This document shows positions 35,867 to 45,335 of a stretch of 64,000 nt of DNA, in pieces (the first letter of the stretch is position 1; every line of letters begins with the position of its first letter). The notes below the pieces were generated by a model. The model saw only the letters and a list, made by a program, of their open reading frames with translations, did no database searches and was not told the origin of the DNA. Made by a program: the position numbers and the translations under genes. This DNA is from Cryptomeria japonica (Eukaryota > Streptophyta > Pinopsida > Cupressales > Cupressaceae), in contig NC_081406.1 of assembly GCF_030272615.1 (NCBI RefSeq), positions 239,372,422 to 239,436,421 of the forward strand, read 5' to 3'.

Positions 35867-37343
35867 TGTATGCGAGAAAAGTGGGCTGATAAAACTTAAT
35901 ATGTGAAAATATTGTTGAATACTAGTCCCCACACACACACAGGACTTCTTGATGCAAGCTATGGAGTAATAAAGTATTACTCAGCTTCCCAAGGAGGGTC
36001 CCATGGTTCTCTATCTCACAATGTCCCTCAAACCAACATTTTGCTCTCAGATCACTGAGCAAAATGGTTTACGGATGGCAAATGTGAGAACGAGAGATGC
36101 TTTGATAGATTTAAGTATGAGATGGATGTTAAGCTATGTATGATTCTAAAATGCAATAAACTAGATGATAAGATGACAAGGTTAGTATGAATACTATCCT
36201 AGCATACTATATTCAGCCTATGATTGAGCTAAAATGATAAAGAAAGTACTCTAATCATGCATATTTAGACTATTTTCTATTCTAAAAGAGGCTAAATGAT
36301 AAGCATAAAAATGATATGAAGGCTTGAAAGAATTTGAGCATAAGTGTAATGCTTCAAATTTGGAGGATTCTATATGAAAATGGAGGGATGAGAGCTCTAT
36401 TTATAGTCAAAATAAGGCAATGGATGGTCAGGATCGAATGGTTTAATCAAGGGTTGAATTTGAAAGTTGGGGATCCATGTTTGCAAATTGCACCAATGAC
36501 ATGGTGACAAATGTCAACATAAGATTGGGTTGAAAGAAGGGGTTGGAGGCATTGAATGCCTGAGAAGACCTCATGGTTATCTAGAGGCTAACGGTCAAGT
36601 CTAAGTTAGGGTTACCCACTGGATTAAGAGTTAATCCAAGGATAAACCTTTGTGCAAATGATTAAGAGATAATCATGGTCAAAGCAATAAAGGCCTGATG
36701 AGACCCTTGGGTTGGGTAGAGGTTGAGTCAAAACAAATGTTTTAACCATGTAGGAGGGTTTGAGTTAACCATTAATGGTTATTGGAGACTTTGTGGATTA
36801 AGTGGTTGAAAGTTGGAAGCCTTCAATGGTTTTTGGAGACTTTGGGGGATTAAGTGGTTGAAGGTTGAAAACCTTTAATGGTCATTGGAGACTTTGAGGT
36901 TTGAGAAGTGACTTCCCTTTGCTTAGGGATGTGACAAAGTTTAGAGGAGGGTTTAGGTTAATTAGAAGTGATTAGAAGATTCTAGAAGGGATTAGAAAGG
37001 GTTTTGGGATTTTGCAAGTGGATGGGGGGGATAATAGGATTTAATTAATTTAAATGATTTAATTCAATTTGTTTGCAATTTGGGGAAATTAAATAAATTA
37101 GATTTATTCAATTTAGGATAGCTATTTAATTAAATTTGAATTTAATTAAAAGTGGCTAGGGGGATTTAATTGAATAAAATGATTTATTCATTAAATGGTA
37201 TAGTGAATTTTATTTAAATAAATTGAGTAATTTACTTAATAAATTAGAAGAATGTGGATAATTTAATTAAATTGGATTTAATTAAATAGAGAAATGAACA
37301 TAAAATATTCATTTAAGAATATGGTCACTTTTATACGTCTACA
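35867..37343 (-). repeat. 3' LTR of G2
   Basis: 1,477 bp. On the minus strand it runs TGTAGACGTATAAAAGTGACC... to ...TCTCGCATACA, homologous to the G1 LTR. TATA box CTATAAATAG at 36406-36397. Confidence 0.93.
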
Positions 37344-37358
37344 TTTTGCCCCTCTTTG
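37344..37358 (-). other. Polypurine tract of G2
   Basis: The minus strand reads CAAAGAGGGGCAAAA against the LTR start, identical in core to G1. Confidence 0.9.
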
Positions 37359-37520
37359 AAGTGATGTGTGTGCACATGTTATTTCAAACAAAAATGATGT
37401 GTTTTTCTGATTTATGATCAAATGCAATTTTTGTGTCGCTCTTATGATTTGCTAGTCATGCCCCAGATTTGATTTGATGTGATGCCCCAGATTCGATATT
37501 TGATGGTGATGCCCCCTCGA

Positions 37521-37625
37521 GAGATGAATCAATATTTTAGTTGAAAATTTTTGATTTAATTTGAGGAGTTGTGTATGATGTGTATGATTTCGTGCATGTG
37601 AAAAATGTGCAAATTGATTCATCTC
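37521..37625. promoter_or_regulatory. Inverted repeat upstream of the antisense PMD promoter in G2
   Basis: GAGATGAATCAAT (37521-37533) and ATTGATTCATCTC (37613-37625) are perfect 13-bp inverted repeats, extendable by TCG with one mismatch. In the second copy (54437-54453, 54533-54549) the arms are a perfect 17 bp. GATGCCCC boxes lie just upstream. Confidence 0.65.
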
Positions 37626-37710
37626 CCGATAAGTTACAAATGTTTTGGTATAGGGGAGACCGTGACCATATTACAGGTCCAGTTGGCTAACCCTAATCTC
37701 ATTTTCCTCC

Positions 37711-37719
37711 TATAAAAGG
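37711..37719 (+). promoter_or_regulatory. TATA box of the antisense PMD gene in G2
   Basis: TATAAAAGG 81 nt before the exon 1 ATG, inside a block conserved in G1 (22071) and in the partial copy (54631). Confidence 0.78.
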
Positions 37720-37949
37720 GGAAAAGGGCTCAAATTAGGTTCATTTATGCTTTGTTGACTTTGGAGAAAGAGAATTTGCTCTGGAGAGAAAATGCCAATT
37801 CCCTATCACAGACACCGATTCAAGCGCATTCAGAGGTACCGGAGACTTGTAGCGCGTGGACCACCAGTAAGTCAACATTTTTGACCCTTTTTTGACTTTT
37901 CATTTTGTCATTTCAAGTCATTTTTTGAATTTCAAAGTTTGGGTTTTTT

Positions 37950-38395
37950 GGTTTAGCGCGTCTAAGGTCTACAGTAGCGCATCAAGTTCAAATTTAGGGG
38001 TCGCTTCCGAAAAAGATAGGTTAGCACATAAAATTATTAGGTTAGCGCGTACAGGAAGGATAGCGTAGGGCAGCTGTTGGGTAGCGCATCAGGTCAATTG
38101 GGTAGCGCGTAGGATAGACCTAGCGCATAAGGGTCGCAGAAGTTCGCATAGGGAAGGGGGTTTAGCGCGTAGGGTTAACCTAGAACATAGGGCCAAACAG
38201 GTAGTGCCTAGGAGGGATAGATTAGCACGTAGGAAGAGTCTAGCGCATGGGGTGGGTTAGGTAGCACATGGTGGGAGAAAAGTAGCATGTAGAGTTATTC
38301 TAGCGCATAGGACAAATAGATTAACGCGTAGGAAAAGCAGCCTAGTGTGTGGGATGGTTTTAGCACATTGAACAACTGTTTTAGTGCATCTAAAA
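37950..38395 (+). repeat. TAGCGC(A/G)T octamer array in the PMD intron of G2
   Basis: About twenty-two units such as TAGCGCGT (37953, 38043, 38103, 38163) and TAGCGCAT (38082, 38121, 38241, 38301) with spacing near 20 bp, often alternating GCGCGTAGG and GCGCATAGG. Variants TAGTGCAT, TAGCACAT and TAACGCGT fit CpG decay. The spacer sequences are not repeats of each other. Confidence 0.85.
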
Positions 38396-38593
38396 AAAAA
38401 ATTTGCAGGATGGGCCGAATTGAAAATTTGTTGTGCTTTGCCTATTGTGATGTGATGGATTTATCCAAGATGAATGTTTGTATAACTTGTTTTGATTTGC
38501 GATTTTCCAAGTTATGTATAGATATCAAATGTGTTGTGTTGATCAGAATATGATGTATTTGCATGCTCTGTGTCAAGTTCAATGTGTGTGAAA

Positions 38594-38765
38594 GCCTGAG
38601 TTGTGTTACAAGCCGATATGGGTTGGAAACTTGAGTTGTTTTACAAGCTGATATGGGTGGAAAACTTGAGTTGTTTTACAAGTTTATGTGATTTTGGTAC
38701 TTAAGTTGTTTTACAAGTTTTGATATGGTTTTTGAGAACTTGAGTTGTTTTACAAGTTGATATGA
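38594..38765 (+). repeat. Tandem AACTTG...CAAGTT units before the PMD acceptor in G2
   Basis: Five imperfect units of 33-40 bp built on ACTTGAGTTGTTTTACAAGT, each able to pair AACTTG with CAAGTT across about 10 nt. G1 has four 69-bp units with the same arms here. Same place in the partial copy (about 55550-55710). Confidence 0.8.
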
Positions 38766-40752
38766 AATGATAGGATTTTGAACTTTGATTTAGATGAGAA
38801 AATTGTTTCATGTTGTTGATGTGAGTTTGATTTTGATATCGTTGTTTTGATGTGGAAACTGATATTGGATGTGTTTTGTTTGTTGACAGGAGTGATTGGG
38901 CGTGGTACAGTTGAGGGAGGGATTTCCCAGACCGTGGACATTGATACCGCAGTTGTCGCAGGCTGATTTGGACATTATTGGGAGATGTGGTTTGATGTCT
39001 CTCCTGGATATGCCTCGGTTCACTGTGAACCGGGGGCTTTTGACAGCTTTGGCAGAGAGGTGGCATAGTGACACCAACACCTTCCATTTTGCTATGGGAG
39101 AGATGACAGTCACACCTGAGGACTGTTACCGGATTTTGCGCATTCCTGTGGTAGGGGCACTACTACCTTATGAGCAGTCAGAGGAGGGTGGCACAGAGGC
39201 ACTGCACTGCATTTTCCAGGATGATACAGTCTGTGGCTATGAGATCCCCTGGCAGGAGTTTTTGGACTTGGACTATGCACCACTGCCATCTATACTGGCA
39301 GGATTCATTAGGGGATTCCTTTGTCCTGATCGCAGGTCAAAGGGATTTTCAGTAGGATGGGGCCTAGTTTTGGAGCAGATGGTGACACAGGGCAGGAGAT
39401 TTTCATGGGGGTCAGCGATGCTGGCTCATCTATATAGGAGTCTGCATGAGGTAGTATACCTTGGTTACGACAGTTTGTCAGCTGGCGTGACCCTATTACA
39501 GGTATGGTGCTGGGAGCACATTCCAGCAGCGAGGCCACTGGCAGACAGGGACAGGCCCATAGGTGCAGCATATGCCTACAGATATAGAGGTATAATTGTC
39601 CAGCGTAAGCTGGGCAAGTTAGAGCATTGGAGGAGGGTTTTTGATGATATAGATACGGTCACCTGGAGACCATACACAAGATGTGAGGTGTGGGCTGAGG
39701 ATGGGCTAGAGATGCCCTTTGTATTTATGACGAGGTACCTGATTGGGAGGACCCCATTTGTTATTGAGAGATTCCTGGTGACCCAAGTTTTAAGGCAGTT
39801 TGGGCGCCAGCAGGGTATTCCAAAGGGAGCGTTCCTATATGCACGGTGGCAGCATGATATAGCTGATTGGGGGTCAACTATTGATAGTGCGGTGGTGATA
39901 GAGGAGTTTATAGGGTTGGCTGGGCAGATATGAGATTATGCCCCGGAGATCTAGGATGCAGGCATGACAGATGAGTTTGCCCGTTTGTTTGCTGCGTGAG
40001 CAGTGGCCAAGATCTCTGACCCAAAGGAGATGAGGCCAGCGTTTGATTCAGATGAGGAGGAGGGAGATGGGGGAGATGATGGAGATGATGGGGATGATGG
40101 AAGAGGAGGACGTAGAGGAGCCAAAGGGAGGCGGGGAGACAGAGGGAGGAGAGGTGTGGATAGAGCTGTTAGATAGGGGAGGATAGACAGGGGGAGAGGA
40201 GGGTTGGCTATCGGAGCCGGTGGAGAGGGGAGAGTGGGGGAGGTGTTAGCGGCAGTGGGTGGTGTAGAGGAGGCCATGCGACCAGCTCAGAGGAGGAGGA
40301 TAGATGTGATCCTACCTCCAGCAACGAGGATAGGCCGAGTGGGTGGAGTTCCTCTAGCACAGGTACCACTACGGGTTCGAGTTCTGGGACATATGGAGGA
40401 TGCCCAGATCCGGACCTTGCAGATTACCGTTCAGCAGCTGCAGGCGCAGATTTTGACCTATCAACGACAGATTTCTCAGTTGACCACTGAGAGAGATACC
40501 GAGATAGAGCAACGGGGACGAGCGGAGGAGGTGGTGACTAGTATGCAGAGAGCATCAGTGGGTGGTCCCATGAGAGACACCCTTACAGAGTTGGTGCTGA
40601 GAGCGCAAGAGGCAGAGTATTATAGGCTGCATTATGAGGCGGCAGTACCCAGGGATCGGCGAGTGCAGAGTTTTGCACAGTCGAGATCCAGCCGATCTCG
40701 AGCTACTGGATCATCGTCGGAGAGCCGAGGTGTGACGGGTCCATCGAGATAG

Positions 40753-42290
40753 GACCCTCCTGGAGATCCAGGGGCAGGTGTATCTAGAGCGAGACCATCT
40801 CCATTAGGGGATAGTCATACTTGAGAGACATGGTCTCTGTTGTATTTTTGAGCATTGTATTCATTATACTGGACACAGTTTTGACACATTTTGTACATTT
40901 GGATCATTTTTGAGATATATATATATGGATGTCACCATTTTTGATCATGGGATGTGTATATGGATGCATGTTATGTGAGCTACTTCCTTTCTTTATGATG
41001 ATGTATTGTTTACATAGATGATATAATGTGCGATGCAAGATGTATGCTATTATATGCTGTGAGATGTATTTTTAAAAAATGAGATGTATGATTTGATATG
41101 CCACTTAATGTAATACGATATGTAATGATGTTAAAATGATATGCAACTATGCTTAAATGATATGCAATGATGTTTAAATGATATGCAAACATGCTTAAAT
41201 GATATGTAATGATGCTTAAATGATATGTAACTACTGGTAAAATGATCTGCAACTAATTGTAAAATGATATGCAACTAATTGTAAAATGATATGCAACTAA
41301 TTATTTTTGGAGCATCCCTCATTCTGTATTTGCCATCTGATAGAACCATATGTTTTCTTTTTTTATAGATATCATCACTGAGCATTGATTTTTTTAGGAT
41401 ATGTTGAAAATTTATACAAGCATAATGGTATAATTGAACCATAATGACCTGAGTAAAATTTACATGATATTTGATTTTGCAAGATAGCACAAGCATCAAG
41501 GTATAATTGAACCAGGACGACCTGAGTGCACATTGCGTAAACAGACAAGATTAAATCATTTGTATGCGTGAAGTGGAATCAGGCCTTCAGTGATATTTGA
41601 TGTATCACGTCTCGAGGCAAGGATTCACACAGTACAAGTGATCGCCTCCTAGACAGAAGACTAAGAAAATATTGGAAGTTCCCCATGATCTCTAGCTTTG
41701 AAGCATTTTATGAGATAAGGAGAAGATTCCAATAATTAAAAAGTTCAAAATGCAAAATAGTCAAGACTCTTATGCGATAATGCAACATTTAGTACTTCAG
41801 AAAATCATCCATCCTTGATATTTTTGTGAATTGTCTTTGTTTAGTTTTGGTGATGAAGTGTAGTTTTGGTTGCTGGATGTCATGCTTCTAAGTTTTGCAA
41901 TAGTTGGAATGTCTTGAATGTTTGCAAGTGTTTGAAAAATTTAATGCCCCTAGCTGAGTGTGCCTCTGGATATGATTATGTACAGTGATTCCCAAGCCAT
42001 GGTGGAATGTGGTAAGAGGATAGATAGAGATGGATAACCCAGGATAGTGACTACGCTAAGTATGTCCTGAATGGATATATGCTAAGTGTTGGGCGATGGC
42101 CGATAATGGTTTTGATGGATAAAATGGTAGGGATATAGATAGAGGTGCCGTTCTTTCACAAGGGTGCCTGTTTACCAGGTTTTCACCATTTGTTTTTATT
42201 GTACTTTGTTTTTGCTTTTTCTGGATTTTTTTTATTTTTTTGATTTTTTTTTTGTTGATTGTTTTTGGCTTTTTCCGTGCACTAGGCTAC
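40753..42290 (-). other. Noncoding spacer between PMD and pol in G2
   Basis: No gene seen. It holds an AT-rich tandem repeat at about 41130-41305 (unit about 21 bp, core TAAATGATATGCAA) and a conserved block at about 41330-42150 matching G1. Sense and antisense transcripts would both end here. Confidence 0.6.
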
Positions 42291-43739
42291 CTAAGTATAA
42301 TACTTCTTCAGATGAATGCTGTTAATTGGGTCATCGAGCACATCTCCTTCTGAAGTTGTAAGCTGATAGGCACCTGATCCATAGGCTGATATGATGACAT
42401 AGGGACCCAACCAGTTAGGTTCAAATTTCCCTTTCTTTTCTCTATATTGTTGATTTCTTGGATTTTCTTTGAGGACTAGGTCACCAACTTTTAAGTTTCT
42501 GGGAATGACCTTGTGATTGTAGCTTCGGCACATGCGTTGTTGATATGCTTTGAGATGAGTGTAAGCATGTTGGCATCTTTCATCTAATAGTTCCAGTTCT
42601 TGCAGTCGGTTAACTCGATATTCTTCATCTGGGATTAAACCTTTCAAAGAGACTCTGAGAGATGGAATTTCTACCTCCAAGGGAAAAATGGCTTTTGATC
42701 CATATACCAATGAGTATGGCGTTGCTCCTGTAGGTGTGCGGATGTTGGTCCTGTATGCCCAAAGTGCTGGATTGAGTTGGACGTGCCAATCTCTACCTGC
42801 ATCATTTACTGTTTTCTTTAGGATTTTCAAGATTGTCTTGTTAGATGCTTCTGCTTGTCCATTGCCCTATGGGTAGTATGGTGTAGAAAATCGATGTTGG
42901 ATTTTGAATTTTTCACATAGTTCCTATACATCTTGGTTTTTGAAAGGTCGCCCATTATCTGTGACGATTGAACTTGGAATACCATATCTGCAGATTAGAT
43001 AATTTAGGATAAAAGAGGCAATTTGTTTCCCAGTCACTGTGGTCATGGGAACTACTTCGATCCATTTGGTAAAGTACTCTATTGCTGTTATAATGAATTT
43101 GTGTCCATTTGAAGATGAAGGATGAATTTTGCCAACTAGATCCAGTCCCCACTGACAAAAGGGCCTGGATGTTGTAAATGGCTGCAGTTCCTATGTTGGT
43201 GCATGTATCAGATTGCCATGGATCTGGCAATTAGGACATTTCTTGGCGAAATGATAGGAGTCTTTTTCCATTGTAGGCCAGTAGTATCCCATTCATAGAA
43301 TCTTTTTAGCAAGAGTAGTGCCACTTGAATGTGTGCCACAAATACCTTCATGAAGCTCATGTAAAGCTGAATCGGAATCATTATGATCAAGACAATGAAG
43401 AAGAGTACCTTCTAGACCTCGACAATATAAAGTATCAGCGGTAAAGGTATAACGGGCGGCTTGTCGGATAAAGTTACGTTTTTGGTTACGGGATTGGTCA
43501 ATGGGTAAGATATTATGTTTGAGGTAGTCGTATATTGGTCCATATAACGGAGAATCTGAACCAGTCAAGGCATAGATAACCTGGGATTCAGAGTGGTCAT
43601 AGGCGGGAGAGAACAGTTGCTCTACCAGGAACTCATAACGACTCTGTTGCTCTGGAATTTGTAGTAGTGAAGCGATAGTAGCCATTGCATCGACTGCTTT
43701 GTTGTTCAACCTTGGTATTTGTTCAAAGGTGATGTGCAC
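42291..43739 (-). pseudogene. Integrase of G2
   Basis: Reading leftward: N-terminal part from 43739 with the zinc-binding H...H (LHELHEGICGTHSS) and CPNCQIHG near 43225. In the core, Asp in LDLVGKI (near 43140) and Asp in VTDNGRPF (near 42960) are intact, and Glu in GNGQAEASNK (near 42855) is intact. C-terminal part 42830-42291, with the GPY-like WLGPYVI, ends HLKKYYT. A few TAG stops (for example before GNGQAE and after KNQDV) look like CAG to TAG changes. Catalytic residues survive, unlike in G1. No chromodomain seen. Confidence 0.9.
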
Positions 43740-43745
43740 AAAATA

Positions 43746-44093
43746 CTATTTGAAGTCATCCACCATTCGTTTGTAGGGTAGTAGCTTGTCATCCTTTGTT
43801 TGATAGTTGTTGTTGATTTGATTAACAACTAGTTGTGAGTCTCCATAGACTTTTAACTCTGTGATTTTCCATTCGACAGCCATTTTGATGCCTATAACTA
43901 ATGCCTCATATTCCGCCACATTATTTGTGCATGGAAACATAAGCCTATATGATCTTATCATAGTGTGTCCTTCAGAAGTGATGAATAGAATGCCGGCCCC
44001 TGAACCATGTTGTGTATAGGATCCATCAAAGTATAGGGTCCATTGTTTAGAAGAAAGAGAAAAAATGTCCCTGTCTGGGAATTTGATCTCCAT
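43746..44093 (-). pseudogene. Second (archaeal-type) RNase H of G2
   Basis: Open for 116 codons: WTLYFDGSYTQHGSGAGILF, CTNNVAEYEALVIGIKMAVE, VYGDSQLVVNQINNNYQ. The D, E, D catalytic positions are all present. Part of the pol polyprotein between the first RNase H and integrase, which defines the Tat/Ogre arrangement. Flanking stops separate it from its neighbours, so the polyprotein as a whole is broken. Confidence 0.9.
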
Positions 44094-44156
44094 GGTTTGT
44101 TTTCCTGGTAGCGGTGCTTCAGCCAGTTGATCTGCAATTGCTTGTCCTTTGATGGC

Positions 44157-45335
44157 TCATCTTTCTGTGTAGTGGATGTCAAATTCACTAAGAATCATGA
44201 CCCATTTAGCCAATCGGCCTGTAAGAGCTGCCTTGCTGAGTAGATACTTGAGAGGATCAATTTTAGCTACTAGCTTAATGGTGTGTGCTAGCATATAATG
44301 TCGGAACTTCTGAGATGCAAAGACCACTGTTAGGCAAGCCTTTTCAATGAATGTATAGTTGAGTTCATAGCCATTCAATGTCTTACTGATGTAATATATA
44401 GCTCGTTCCTTTCCTTGTTGATCTTCTTGTGCCAATAGTGCCCCCAGTGATATATCTGTTGTGGAGATATATAGTATAAGAGGCTTTCCTGCAACTGGTG
44501 GTACTAGAACTGGTGGATTCATCAAGTACTGTTTAATTTGGTAAAAAGATTCTGCACACTTAGTCTCCCATCTGAATGGTACATTTTTGTGTAGCAAATG
44601 GTTAAATGGCAGACTTTTATCTGCTAGCTGAGTGATGAATTTCCTGATTGATTGAAGTCGTCCTTGTAGAGATCTGAGTTGACTGATATTCTTTGGTGGT
44701 GGCATGTCCATAATAGCTTGTACCTTTGCCGGATCAACTTCAATACCTTTAGCTGAGACTATGTAGCCCAGTAACTTGCCTGATGTAACCCCGAAGACAC
44801 ACTTCTTAGGGTTGAGTCGGACTTGGAATTTTTGCAATCGATCAAAGATCTTTGTTAGGATGCCAAGATGTTCAGCTCTGGTGAAGGATTTAGCTAGTAA
44901 ATCATCCACATAGTCTTCCATAAATGTGTGCATCATATCATGGAATATTGTTGTCATTGCTCTTTGATAAGTGGCTCCTGCATTCTTTAAGCCAAAAGGC
45001 ATAACATTCCAACAGTACATTCCCCAAGGATAGGTGAATGCTGTTTTGTCTTGATCTTCTGGAGCTATTTTGATTTGATTATAGCCTGAGAAACCGTCCA
45101 TTAATGAGAGCATTGCATGGCCTGCTGTGAGATCTACAATTATATCGATACTGGGCAGAGGAAAGTCATCTTTTGGACAAGCTTTGTTGACGTCCCTGAA
45201 GTCAGTGCATATTCTGATACTACCATCTAGTTTTGACACTGAAACGATGTTGGAAATCCATTCTGCACAGTCAATGGGTCGGATGAATCCGACATCTAGT
45301 AGTTTCTTCAGTTCAGTTTTGACCATGAGTGCCAC
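44157..45335 (-). pseudogene. Reverse transcriptase and first RNase H of G2
   Basis: 392 open codons. RT motifs: LKKLLDVGFIRPI, SKLDGSIRICTDFRDVNKAC, FSGYNQIKIAPEDQDKTAF, MPFGLKNAGATYQR, catalytic YVDD near 44910, and LNPKKCVFGVTSGKLLGYIV. The first RNase H follows from about 44560 (LILYISTTDISLGALLAQED, AIYYISKTLNGYELNYTFIEKA). The true domain start is further upstream (to about 45460), separated by a stop before VALMVK. It is the most intact enzyme segment of the window. Confidence 0.92.

Larger units (their letters stand above)
37867..38889 (+). other. Predicted intron of the G2 PMD gene
   Basis: GTAAGT at 37867 and TTGTTGACAG at 38889 give a 1,023-bp GT-AG intron joining two frames in phase 0. 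Both borders are at the same codons in G1 (20813-21914) and in the partial copy (54787-55830), although the last two have ATAAGT at the donor. A second acceptor-like TTTGCAG ends at 38408. Prediction from sequence only. Confidence 0.7.
37792..40752 (+). pseudogene. Antisense PMD gene of G2, best preserved copy
   Basis: Exon 1 37792-37866 (25 codons, M-P-I-P-Y...HRFKR...GPP), donor GTAAGT, intron to 38889, acceptor TTGACAG, exon 2 38890-40752, phase 0 throughout: predicted 645 residues. The plant mobile domain fills about residues 30-370 (PRPWTLIPQL, LAERWHSDTNTFHFAMGEM, VTPEDCYRILRIPVVGA, VTLLQVWCWEHIP, KLGKLEHWRRVFDDIDTVTW-RPY). Then come an acidic Gly/Asp-rich stretch, Arg/Gly repeats (about 390-470) and a coiled coil (QLQAQILTYQRQISQLTTE, about 525-580). 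Five in-frame stops at 38893, 39931, 39952, 39997 and 40174, no frameshift; the first is CGA in the second copy. No ATG begins exon 2 in this frame, another reason to accept exon 1. Transcribed against gag-pol. Confidence 0.85.

Noticed and set aside
37950-38395. CRISPR-like spacing of the octamer arrays
   Set aside because: Repeat units are only 8 nt, degenerate, irregularly spaced, with no leader or cas genes, in a plant retrotransposon.
38401-38408. Alternative acceptor TTTGCAG and a middle exon beginning GATGGGCCG
   Set aside because: No coding conservation downstream could be supported; direct splicing to 38890 gives an in-phase PMD frame. Alternative splicing is still possible.
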